7,063 bases of DNA from an uncultured Chloroflexota bacterium (lineage in GTDB: Bacteria > Chloroflexota > Limnocylindria > Limnocylindrales > CSP1-4), in assembly GCA_903930745.1 (NCBI GenBank), contig CAIYZX010000449.1, positions 1 through 7,063 on the forward strand, written 5' to 3'. Positions 1 through 5,657 of the stretch are shown here, one piece after another (within the stretch, counting starts at the first letter, position 1; every line of letters begins with the position of its first letter). The translations under genes were made by a program, and so were the position numbers. Below the pieces are notes generated by a model. The model searched no databases and was not told where the DNA came from. It saw only the letters and a list, made by a program, of their open reading frames with translations.

Positions 1-789
1 CGCCTTCGCCGCCGGCCCGCGAGCCTCGTCACGCTCCTGCTGCTCATCGGCCTCCAGGCGCTGATCACCCTGCTCATCATCGTGGCCACCCGCGCCACCG
101 ACGACCCGCAGGCCGCCCTGGGCTCGCGGATGTTCCTCACGTTCCCCAACGCGTACGAGCTCATCGTGCAGATGCTCGTCTCCACGGCCTCGTTCCTGGC
201 CGTCTGCTACGGCGCGGCCATCGCCGGGTCGGAGTGGGGCTGGGGCACGCTCAAGGCCGCCGTCGCGCGGGGCGAGAGCCGCGTGCGGTACACGCTGGCC
301 AACTACGCGGGCGTCGCCGTCTTCACCGTGCTCGGCCTCGTTCTCGCGTTCCTCGCGAGCGTCGCCGTCACCGCCCTGGGTGCCGCCGCGACCAACGTGA
401 GCCTCTCCGGCATGACGGACGCGGAAGCGCTCCTGCGCCTGCCGGAGCTCTTCGCCCGGGCCTGGCTGGGCCTCGCGCTCAACGCCGCGGTGGGCTTCGT
501 GATCGCCACCGTGGCGCGCAGCCAGCTCGCGGGCATCGGCGCCAGCATCGGGCTCCTGTTCGCGTCCGGCATCGCCGGCGTCTTCGCCCCCCACCTCGTC
601 AAGTGGCTTCCCTTCTCCGTCTCCGGGGCCGTGCTCAACGGTGGCGACGGAGGGGGCGTGATGGTGGGCGCCACGGAGATGGGCGTGCAGCTGGACTCCA
701 CCACGGCGATCTGGGTCTCGCTGGCCTGGCTCGTGGTGGCACTGGGCGTGGCCGCGCTCTACGTGGACCGCTCGGAGATCAACGGCTAG
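1..789 (+). CDS. ABC-2 type transporter permease subunit, 5' end missing
   Basis: The frame is open from the first base and ends at TAG 787-789, giving 262 residues without the true start. The product is an integral membrane protein. Hydrophobic spans lie near residues 8-27, 50-68, 96-124, 148-168, 175-196 and 234-255 of the visible part. The stretch reading AAIAGSEWGWGTLKAAVARG, followed by a Ser-Arg, matches the cytoplasmic element typical of ABC-2 permeases (acidic residue, then GTL, then a basic/Arg patch) that couples to the ATPase. Such permeases pair with an ATP-binding subunit to export drugs, lipids or other substrates. The ATPase gene would be expected upstream, outside the window. 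The substrate cannot be told from sequence. The tail YVDRSEING is a usual short cytoplasmic end. The family call is fairly firm and the substrate is unknown. Confidence 0.78.
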   Translation, partial: RLRRRPASLVTLLLLIGLQALITLLIIVATRATDDPQAALGSRMFLTFPNAYELIVQMLVSTASFLAVCYGAAIAGSEWGWGTLKAAVARGESRVRYTLANYAGVAVFTVLGLVLAFLASVAVTALGAAATNVSLSGMTDAEALLRLPELFARAWLGLALNAAVGFVIATVARSQLAGIGASIGLLFASGIAGVFAPHLVKWLPFSVSGAVLNGGDGGGVMVGATEMGVQLDSTTAIWVSLAWLVVALGVAALYVDRSEING

Positions 790-792
790 CCG

Positions 793-810
793 CGGCAGGC
801 CACCGGCGCC
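793..810. repeat. 18-bp direct repeat, left copy
   Basis: CGGCAGGCCACCGGCGCC lies just after the permease stop codon. It recurs at 1058-1075 with 17 of 18 bases identical (A to G at the fifth position). The right copy falls inside the last codons of ybaK. The two copies bracket the convergent gap. In DNA this rich in G and C a chance match is possible, so the function is open. Confidence 0.55.
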
Positions 811-826
811 CATCGCCCAGGCCCCG

Positions 827-843
827 TGCCCGCCGGGCGGGCA
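827..843. terminator. candidate stem-loop terminator after the permease gene
   Basis: TGCCCG (827-832) pairs with CGGGCA (838-843) around the loop CCGGG. The hairpin stands 38 bases after the permease stop codon and in the convergent gap with ybaK. There is no T-tract, so it is not a classic intrinsic terminator. Hairpins without T-tracts are common after genes in very GC-rich bacteria. The same 17-base sequence, with one change in the loop, appears again at 961-977. Confidence 0.35.
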
Positions 844-960
844 ACCTGCACGACGGAGGCGCATTCCTGCCCGCTACGGGATACAGATCCGACGAGCGCG
901 GGCCGGATGTGCAGATTCTGCCCGCACGGAGATGCAGGATCGCCGGGGCGTCGGCTGGGT

Positions 961-977
961 TGCCCGCTGGGCGGGCA
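961..977. terminator. second copy of the GC hairpin, candidate terminator
   Basis: TGCCCG (961-966) pairs with CGGGCA (972-977) around loop CTGGG. The element matches 827-843 except for one loop base, which keeps the stem intact. It lies 74 bases beyond the ybaK stop on that gene's transcript, so it could serve the minus strand as well as late read-through from the permease. Its right arm merges into the tandem repeat that follows. Confidence 0.3.
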
Positions 978-1023
978 TGGCAGGCGGGCGGGCATGGCAG
1001 GCGGGCGGGCGCGGCAGGCGCGG
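973..1023. repeat. 17-bp tandem repeat, three units
   Basis: The unit GGGCATGGCAGGCGGGC occurs at 973-989 and again exactly at 990-1006. A diverged third unit (GGGCGCGGCAGGCGCGG) occupies 1007-1023, and a decayed GC-rich tail runs to about 1036. It lies in the non-coding gap between two convergent genes. A 17-bp period is not a multiple of three, which argues against coding. The two identical units suggest recent slippage duplication, so copy number may vary between strains. Confidence 0.8.
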
Positions 1024-1050
1024 CGGGCGCGGCGAGCAGAGGACCGGGCG

Positions 1051-1554
1051 TCAGGGCCGGCGGGCCACCGGCGCCAGCCTTCCCCGCACCAGCGTCACGA
1101 GGTCCGCGGCCGCAAGCTCGATCTCCAGGCCGCGCCGCCCCGCGGACACGTGGATCGTGGGCCAGTCCGCGGCGGACGCGTCCACCACCACCGGCAGGGG
1201 CCGGCGCAGGCCCAGGGGCGATATCCCGCCCAGCACGTAGCCCGTAGCCTTCTCGGCCTCGGCGGCGACCGCAACGGCGGCCTTCCGGCCCCCCAGCGCA
1301 TCGGCGGCCAGCTTGAGGTCCACCTCGCCATCGGCCGGGACCACGCAGACGCCCAGCTTCGCGCCATCGACCGCCACCACGATCGTCTTGAACACGCGGC
1401 CGGCCGGGATTCCCAGCGCCTCCACCGCCTCAAGGGCATAGCCGCGGCCGCCGGCCGCGAGGCTGGAACGGGCGTCATGGGTGTACTCGTGCACCACGAA
1501 GGTCACGCCACCGCGCTTCGCAACATCGATCGCCCTGGTTCCCTGTGCGCTCAT
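1051..1554 (-). CDS. ybaK: YbaK-type Cys-tRNA(Pro) deacylase
   Basis: The 167-residue protein belongs to the YbaK/EbsC family, which hydrolyses Cys wrongly attached to tRNA(Pro) by prolyl-tRNA synthetase; it acts in the cytoplasm as a trans-editing factor. Family features visible in order: an N-terminal VVHEYTHD segment (residues 20-27), VFKTIVV with the conserved functional lysine K56, the D79-L-K track, the signature TGYVLGGISPLG (104-115), a PVVVDA strand (121-126), and VSAGRRGLEIELAAADL near the C-terminus. Length is close to the usual 155-160 residues. I start at ATG 1554 (MSAQGTRAID) because the frame upstream to 1704 has no family similarity and would run into the helicase leader. No Shine-Dalgarno sequence precedes this ATG; a GACAAT hexamer ends six bases before it, so a leaderless mRNA is possible. 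It converges on the permease and diverges from the helicase. Confidence 0.93.
   Translation of the reverse strand: MSAQGTRAIDVAKRGGVTFVVHEYTHDARSSLAAGGRGYALEAVEALGIPAGRVFKTIVVAVDGAKLGVCVVPADGEVDLKLAADALGGRKAAVAVAAEAEKATGYVLGGISPLGLRRPLPVVVDASAADWPTIHVSAGRRGLEIELAAADLVTLVRGRLAPVARRP
1058..1075. repeat. 18-bp direct repeat, right copy
   Basis: CGGCGGGCCACCGGCGCC matches 793-810 in 17 of 18 positions. This copy encodes part of the last residues of ybaK (the APVARRP end), so it is constrained by coding. The left copy may be a duplicate of the gene's 3' edge or a chance GC-rich match. Confidence 0.5.
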
Positions 1555-1706
1555 GCCCGCATTGTCGGGTATGCTCGCCCCGGACCCGCGGCCACGTCGC
1601 GGCCCTCGCGTTGAACGAGGGCGCCGGCCCGGAGTCAAGCCACAGCGACAGGCGGCAGCGACAATCGCAGCCCGTCGCGACAGACAATCGAACACACGGA
1701 GCAACC
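1555..1706. promoter_or_regulatory. divergent promoter region of ybaK and rhlE
   Basis: These 152 bases separate the ybaK and rhlE start codons and must hold both promoters. On the plus strand GACAAT at 1683-1688 is a reasonable -10 hexamer that would start transcription near 1695, just ahead of the rhlE ribosome site. A weak -35-like GCGACA lies at 1658-1663, with long 19-base spacing. GACAATCG occurs twice, at 1660-1667 and 1683-1690, 23 bases apart. On the minus strand GACAAT lies about six bases before the ybaK ATG. TTGAAC at 1611-1616 was considered as a -35 but has no good partner. Promoter positions are inference from hexamer likeness only. Confidence 0.4.
1698..1701 (+). promoter_or_regulatory. 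ribosome binding site that fixes the rhlE TTG start
   Basis: GGAG at 1698-1701 stands five bases before TTG at 1707. That TTG begins the segment RFDELGL, exactly where RhlE proteins normally begin. No comparable site supports the in-frame ATG at 1545, which lies inside the ybaK start region. Confidence 0.7.
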
Positions 1707-2945
1707 TTGCGCTTCGACGAGCTGGGGCTCTCCCCTGAGCTGGTCCGCACCGTCGCGGACGAGGGGTACACGGAGCCCACGCCCATCCAGGAACGGGCGA
1801 TCCCGATCGTCCTCGAGGGAAAGGACGTCCTCGCGGCCGCCCAGACGGGCACCGGCAAGACCGCCGCCTTCGCGCTGCCCATCCTGGACCGCCTCAAGAT
1901 CCACGCGAACACCTCGTTCTCGCCCGCCCGCCACCCGGTCCGTGCGCTCATCCTCACGCCCACGCGAGAGCTGGCCGTGCAGGTCGCGGACTCCGTCAAG
2001 ACCTACGGCAGGCAGGTCCCACTCCGCTCCGCGGTGGTCTACGGCGGCGTTCCCCTGGATCCGCAGATCAAGGAGCTGCTCGCCGGCGTGGAGATCCTCG
2101 TGGCCACGCCGGGCCGCCTGCTGGACCTCGTGGGCCAGCGTGCCGCGAACCTCGCACAGGTGGAGATCCTCGTCCTTGACGAGGCGGACCGGATGCTGGA
2201 CATGGGCTTCATGCCGGACATCCGCCGGATCATGGACCTGCTGATCAGTCGCAAGCAGACGCTGCTCTTCTCGGCCACGTTCAGCGACGACATCAAGCGC
2301 CTCGCGGGCTCCATCCTGCGGGACCCGGTGCAGATCGAGGTGGCCCGCCACGGCACTGCGGCCGAGACCGTGCGCCAGCTGGTCTTCCCCGTGGACCGCG
2401 ACCGCAAGGAGGAGCTGCTCCGCCACCTGATCCTGGAGGGCGACTGGCACCAGGTGCTGGTCTTCACCCGGACCAAGATCGCGGCGAGCCGCCTGGCGTC
2501 CTGGCTGGACCGCAACGACGTGGCCGCCACCGCCATCCACAGCGACCGTGCCCAGTCTGACCGGACGCGCGCCCTGGAGGACTTCAAGGCGGGCGAGATC
2601 CGCGTGCTGGTGGCCACAGACGTGGCGGCCCGAGGCCTGGACATCGACGCCCTGCCGCACGTCGTCAACTTCGAGCTCCCCTGGAACCCCGAGGACTACG
2701 TCCACCGCATCGGCCGGACGGGTCGGGCGGGCGCCACCGGTGACGCGATCAGCCTGGTCTGCATCGACGAGGCGGACCTGCTCCGCGGCGTCCAGCGCCT
2801 GCTCCAGCGGGCGATCGACTGGGAGGTCGTTGACGGCTTCCAGCCGCGGCGCGACGAGCCGCAGCCACTGCGCGGGCCCAACGCCGGCGGTGGCCGGGGC
2901 GGGCGCGGCGGTGGCGGCGGACGCGGGTACGGCGGCCGCCGCTAG
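1707..2945 (+). CDS. rhlE: DEAD-box ATP-dependent RNA helicase, RhlE type
   Basis: The 412-residue protein unwinds short RNA duplexes and remodels RNA-protein complexes using ATP, in ribosome assembly or RNA decay. All helicase motifs are intact: F3 and the Q motif with PTPIQ (24-28), motif I AQTGTGKT (45-52), Ia PTRELA (85-90), Ib TPGRLLD (134-140), motif II DEAD (158-161), motif III SAT (189-191), motif IV VFTRTK (252-257), motif V ATDVAARGLD (303-312) and motif VI HRIGRTGR (333-340). Segments such as VEILVLDEADRMLDMGF and LLFSATFSDDIK follow E. coli RhlE closely, more so than other DEAD-box groups. The last 20 residues form an RGG-like tail (about 394-412) rich in Gly and Arg, as in many RhlE/CsdA-type proteins, probably for nonspecific RNA binding. 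TTG is chosen as start on the GGAG site and family alignment. It converges on the serine hydrolase gene. Confidence 0.95.
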   Translation: MRFDELGLSPELVRTVADEGYTEPTPIQERAIPIVLEGKDVLAAAQTGTGKTAAFALPILDRLKIHANTSFSPARHPVRALILTPTRELAVQVADSVKTYGRQVPLRSAVVYGGVPLDPQIKELLAGVEILVATPGRLLDLVGQRAANLAQVEILVLDEADRMLDMGFMPDIRRIMDLLISRKQTLLFSATFSDDIKRLAGSILRDPVQIEVARHGTAAETVRQLVFPVDRDRKEELLRHLILEGDWHQVLVFTRTKIAASRLASWLDRNDVAATAIHSDRAQSDRTRALEDFKAGEIRVLVATDVAARGLDIDALPHVVNFELPWNPEDYVHRIGRTGRAGATGDAISLVCIDEADLLRGVQRLLQRAIDWEVVDGFQPRRDEPQPLRGPNAGGGRGGRGGGGGRGYGGRR

Positions 2946-2950
2946 GGACG

Positions 2951-2969
2951 TCTCGGGCGCGGCCCGGGA
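2951..2969. terminator. stem-loop between convergent rhlE and serine hydrolase genes
   Basis: TCTCGGGC (2951-2958) pairs with GCCCGGGA (2962-2969) around the loop GCG, an 8-bp stem with one T-G wobble. It starts 6 bases after the rhlE stop and directly abuts the stop codon of the opposing gene, so it fits a shared bidirectional terminator. There is no T-tract on either side. Confidence 0.5.
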
Positions 2970-4370
2970 TCAGCCGTCCGGCAGGACGGAGGGGTCGCCG
3001 GAGACCACCGGGTCCACCTCATCGGACGGCCCCGCCGAGGCGTCCGGCGTTGGCGTGGGCGACGGCGTCTCCTGCGGGATCAGGAGGTCCATGAGCGCGG
3101 ACGCGATCTTCCCGGGGTCCCGGTAGGACTGGTTCGTCAGCACCACGATCGTGAACCCTGACGAGGTCAGGTGGCGGGCCACGCCCCGGAAGCCCAGCAG
3201 GCGCCCGGAGTGGCCCAGCGCCGCGTGCGTGCCCACGGGGATCCCCTGGATGCCCAGGCCGTAGGGGACCTCGGCGCCCAGTGCCGCAGTCAGCGAGATG
3301 TCGTCCAACATCGCCGCGAGCGTGGGTGCCGTCACCACGCGCCCGGAGGCGTAGGCACGGATCCAGCGCGCCGTGTCCAGCGCCGTGGAGGCCATGGAGC
3401 CCGCGCCACCCGCCGCGGTGATCACGGAGCGGAACGGCATGAACCCGCGGCTGTCGGCCCCGCCCAGCGCGTCGTGGGTCCACTCGCCGTCCACCTTGCG
3501 CAGGCTGTAGCCCGTGGCCTCCGGGGCCAGCGGCGGCTCGTCCCCCTGGTACCAGGTGTCGCGCAGGCCCAGGGGATCCAGCAGGCGGGTGCGGATCTCC
3601 TCGGACAGCGGCTTGCCCGTGGCCTTCTGCACGAGGAGCCCCAGCAGCACGTAGTTCGTGTTCGCGTAGGTCCACTGCGTGCCGGGGTCCGCGTGCTCCG
3701 GGTCCACGTAGGAGAGCGCCTGCTCCGCGGTCCACTCGGCGGCGGTGTCGCCCTGCAGCGCCTTGTCGATCGTGGGACTCAGGAAGAAGTCCGGCAATCC
3801 GCTCGTGTGGTCCAGCAGCATCCTCACGGTGATGCGGGGGTCCAGCGTGATCGCCACGTCCGGCAGCAGCGGGGCCACCGGAGCATCGAGCGAGATGGCT
3901 CCTTCCTCCGCCAGCTGCAGGACCACGGCGGCCGTGAAGGTCTTGGACACGGACGCGAGCGCAAACGCGGTGCCCGGCTTCACGGGGCGTGCGGACGCCT
4001 CGTCCGCCAGGCCGGACACGCCGGCCCATTCGTGACCGTCAGGCCAGATGATGGCCACGGAGATGCCCGGGATGGACTGGCGCAGCCGGATGGCGTCGAG
4101 GCGCTGCTGGAGGCGGACCTCCGGCGGCTGGGTGGGCGATGGCGTGGGACTCGCGGGCAGCGCGGAGGCGCTGGGGGCGGGCGACGACGACGGGGCGCCC
4201 GATGGCGCCGGCGATCCCAAGGGTCCTGGGCTGTGCTGGGCCACGACCGGCGCAGGTGTCGGCGGCACCAGCATCACCGCCCCGGCGATCACGGCGATGC
4301 CCGCGACCACACCGAGCAGGCCGCCGAGCCCGGTGGCGGCGAGGCGCTTCGGCCGTTCGTTGGGCATCAT
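2970..4370 (-). CDS. membrane-anchored serine hydrolase, class C beta-lactamase/DD-peptidase fold
   Basis: The 466-residue protein has a basic N-terminus, one hydrophobic span (about 14-35) that is a signal anchor or uncleaved signal, then a Pro/Ser/Ala/Thr linker (about 36-83) and an extracytoplasmic serine-hydrolase domain (about 85-430). Catalytic motifs are visible: S140-V-S-K143 (SxxK, nucleophile and base), Y235-A-N237 (YxN) and H387-S-G389, which replaces the KTG box. The LLDHTSGLPD segment (185-194) is typical of this Pfam beta-lactamase group. HSG instead of KTG is common in relatives acting as esterases, D-aminopeptidases or DD-carboxypeptidases, so antibiotic hydrolysis should not be assumed. 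The C-terminus is a second low-complexity tail (about 436-466, TPSPTPTP). Two ATGs in a row (4370, 4367) allow either start; no Shine-Dalgarno is seen, and TATCGT ends eight bases upstream, so the mRNA may be leaderless. The physiological substrate is unknown. Confidence 0.88.
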   Translation of the reverse strand: MMPNERPKRLAATGLGGLLGVVAGIAVIAGAVMLVPPTPAPVVAQHSPGPLGSPAPSGAPSSSPAPSASALPASPTPSPTQPPEVRLQQRLDAIRLRQSIPGISVAIIWPDGHEWAGVSGLADEASARPVKPGTAFALASVSKTFTAAVVLQLAEEGAISLDAPVAPLLPDVAITLDPRITVRMLLDHTSGLPDFFLSPTIDKALQGDTAAEWTAEQALSYVDPEHADPGTQWTYANTNYVLLGLLVQKATGKPLSEEIRTRLLDPLGLRDTWYQGDEPPLAPEATGYSLRKVDGEWTHDALGGADSRGFMPFRSVITAAGGAGSMASTALDTARWIRAYASGRVVTAPTLAAMLDDISLTAALGAEVPYGLGIQGIPVGTHAALGHSGRLLGFRGVARHLTSSGFTIVVLTNQSYRDPGKIASALMDLLIPQETPSPTPTPDASAGPSDEVDPVVSGDPSVLPDG

Positions 4371-4406
4371 GTGCGCGAACGATACCGCCACACAAGACCG
4401 GAGACC
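4371..4406. promoter_or_regulatory. compact divergent promoter between serine hydrolase and GreA-fusion genes
   Basis: Only 36 bases separate the two start codons. For the plus gene, GATACC (4381-4386) is a weak -10 candidate ahead of GGAG at 4400-4403. For the minus gene, TATCGT on the opposite strand covers nearly the same bases and would start transcription at or very near its ATG. The two -10 candidates overlap, so the two polymerases would compete for the site. The hexamer calls are tentative; the shared short region is directly visible. Confidence 0.35.
4400..4403 (+). promoter_or_regulatory. ribosome binding site of the GreA-fusion gene
   Basis: GGAG lies three bases before ATG 4407, a tight but workable spacing. 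It supports starting the protein there, so that the N-terminal domain is translated, and not at any codon farther upstream, where the frame is only antisense to the serine hydrolase gene. Confidence 0.5.
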
Positions 4407-5630
4407 ATGACCCCTGACCGCAGCGCCCCCGCCCTCCTCCGCGAGGCGGACCTCATGGTTGACGGACCCGTCCCCTTCGGCCGCCCGGCCAAGCACGCCG
4501 GACCGGGCGTCTTCATCGTGGAGCTGGCCGCGCCCATCGCCTCGCCGAACCTTGATCTCGCCGCCATCGGCAAGTGGCTGGAGCGTGTCCCGGACCTGCG
4601 CCTCGATGGCGAGCGCCCCACGTCCAAGCCGCTCGCGGAGCGCCTCCGCTCCTTCTGGCTGCCCGGCCAGCAGGTGGTGTTGATCGGCAGCACGCCCGGC
4701 AATCTCGCCGCCCGCCTCAACGGCATGGCGAAGACCGTCCCGGGTGACCGCAAGCCCGCGTGGACCGGGTTCTGGCTGCACTTCCTGCGCGGCGTGGAGC
4801 TGAACGTCTGGTGGACGGCCACGAAGGACGCCGACACGACCACGCTCACGGAGGGCTACCTGCTGGACGCGTTCGCCGCGGGCGTGGACGCGGCGGAGGC
4901 CGCCCGCCTGCGCGAAGGCTCCGCGGTGCTGCCTTGGGCCATGCTGCAGTCCGGCGATGGACGCCGCAAGAGCACCGGGATCACGAACCCGCTGCTCCCG
5001 GAGGAGAAGGCGCCGGTGCCCAAGCCGGTGCGCCGGATCGTGGAGCTGCCGGTGGCCGAGGCCGATGGCGCCCGCGACGAGGCCAGGCGCGCCCGCCGCC
5101 CCGCGCCGGGCCGTGGGGCCGGCAAGGTGGCCTCGGCCGCCGCGTACGCCGCCCAGGGCTCGCCGCGCAAGGCGGCTGAGCAGGTCCTCCTCTCCCCGGA
5201 GGGCAAGGAGCGCCTCGAGGGCGAGCTGGCGGACCTGATCTCCCAGCGCCCGGAGGTCATCAGGCGCATCGCCACCGCGCGCGAGCACGGTGACCTCAAG
5301 GAGAACGCGGAGTACCACGCCGCGCGCGAGGAGCAGGGCTTCCTCGAGGGCCGGATCCGCCAGCTGGAGGCGAAGCTCAAGGTGGCGGTGGTGACCGCCC
5401 CCACGGAGCGCGGCCAGCACGTGGAGATGGGCTCGCGGGTCCGCGTGGAGACGGACGGCGAGGAGCAGACGTTCACCATCGTCTCCGCCGCCGAGGCGCG
5501 TCCTCGTGAGGGCCGGATCTCCAACGTGTCCCCGGTTGGGGCCGCGCTGGTGGGGCGCCAGGTGGGCGATGCCGTGACGATCATCACGCCGGGCGGCAAC
5601 GTCCGCTACGACATCCTCGAGATCTCCTGA
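4407..5630 (+). CDS. GreA transcript-cleavage factor fused to an N-terminal GIY-YIG-like domain
   Basis: The 407-residue protein has two parts. Residues 261-407 are a full GreA: the coiled coil (about 263-335) carries EHGDLKENAEYHAARE, with D296 and E299 equal to E. coli D41 and E44 at the coiled-coil tip that drive RNA cleavage in backtracked polymerase. The C-terminal FKBP-like domain holds ISNVSPVGAALVG and ends GGNVRYDILEI. Ordinary GreA has about 158 residues, so some 250 are extra. Residues 33-158 resemble a GIY-YIG nuclease fold: PGVFIVEL (33-40) for the GIY strand, VVLIGSTPGNLAARL (90-104) for the YIG strand and following helix with R103 at the conserved Arg, and TEGYLLDAF (148-156) with E149 at the metal-binding Glu. 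The two motif tyrosines are replaced by F36 and L92, and about 50 residues separate the strands, so activity is uncertain. A basic, Ala/Arg/Pro-rich linker (about 200-258) joins the parts. The GreA part is certain; the N-domain assignment is inference by eye. Confidence 0.85.
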   Translation: MTPDRSAPALLREADLMVDGPVPFGRPAKHAGPGVFIVELAAPIASPNLDLAAIGKWLERVPDLRLDGERPTSKPLAERLRSFWLPGQQVVLIGSTPGNLAARLNGMAKTVPGDRKPAWTGFWLHFLRGVELNVWWTATKDADTTTLTEGYLLDAFAAGVDAAEAARLREGSAVLPWAMLQSGDGRRKSTGITNPLLPEEKAPVPKPVRRIVELPVAEADGARDEARRARRPAPGRGAGKVASAAAYAAQGSPRKAAEQVLLSPEGKERLEGELADLISQRPEVIRRIATAREHGDLKENAEYHAAREEQGFLEGRIRQLEAKLKVAVVTAPTERGQHVEMGSRVRVETDGEEQTFTIVSAAEARPREGRISNVSPVGAALVGRQVGDAVTIITPGGNVRYDILEIS

Positions 5631-5631
5631 T

Positions 5632-5648
5632 CCCGCCGCTGCGGCGGG
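5632..5648. terminator. bidirectional hairpin between convergent GreA-fusion and membrane-protein genes
   Basis: CCCGCCGC (5632-5639) and GCGGCGGG (5641-5648) are perfect inverted repeats around T5640. Sterically this forms a 7-bp stem with loop CTG. It begins two bases after the GreA-fusion stop and nine bases before the opposing stop codon. No T-tract follows. Position and symmetry make it a likely shared terminator. Confidence 0.55.
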
Positions 5649-5657
5649 CCCGGCCGG

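Noticed and set aside
898..925. Possible small RNA or extra terminator: GCGGGC (898-903) pairing with GCCCGC (920-925), with an inner palindrome GCAGATTCTGC (911-921)
   Set aside because: The outer stem and inner palindrome overlap and cannot form together, and no promoter is evident; noted only because this stretch is less GC-rich than its surroundings.
234..1247. 337-residue Arg/Ala/Gly-rich plus-strand frame across the permease, gap and ybaK
   Set aside because: Out-of-frame shadow of the permease and antisense to ybaK, with low-complexity content typical of GC-rich wrong frames.
1545..1706. 54-residue N-terminal extension of the RNA helicase from ATG 1545
   Set aside because: It has no family likeness and overlaps the ybaK start; TTG 1707 has a ribosome site and matches the normal RhlE start.
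1635..2705. 356-residue minus-strand frame opposite the RNA helicase
   Set aside because: Antisense shadow; the opposite strand carries every DEAD-box motif in order.
2970..4370. Calling the serine hydrolase a beta-lactamase resistance gene
   Set aside because: The third motif is HSG instead of KTG, and the fold group includes many esterases and peptidases, so resistance is not supported.
3171..4406. Plus-strand open frame upstream of and in frame with the GreA fusion
   Set aside because: It is the antisense shadow of the serine hydrolase, rich in Arg, Gly and His as expected of GC-rich antisense; the ribosome site at 4400-4403 supports ATG 4407.
2970..5420. 816-residue minus-strand frame that would extend the serine hydrolase by 350 residues
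   Set aside because: The extension is antisense to the GreA-fusion coding region, contains no recognisable domain, and the true N-terminus (MMPNERPKR plus membrane anchor) begins at 4370.
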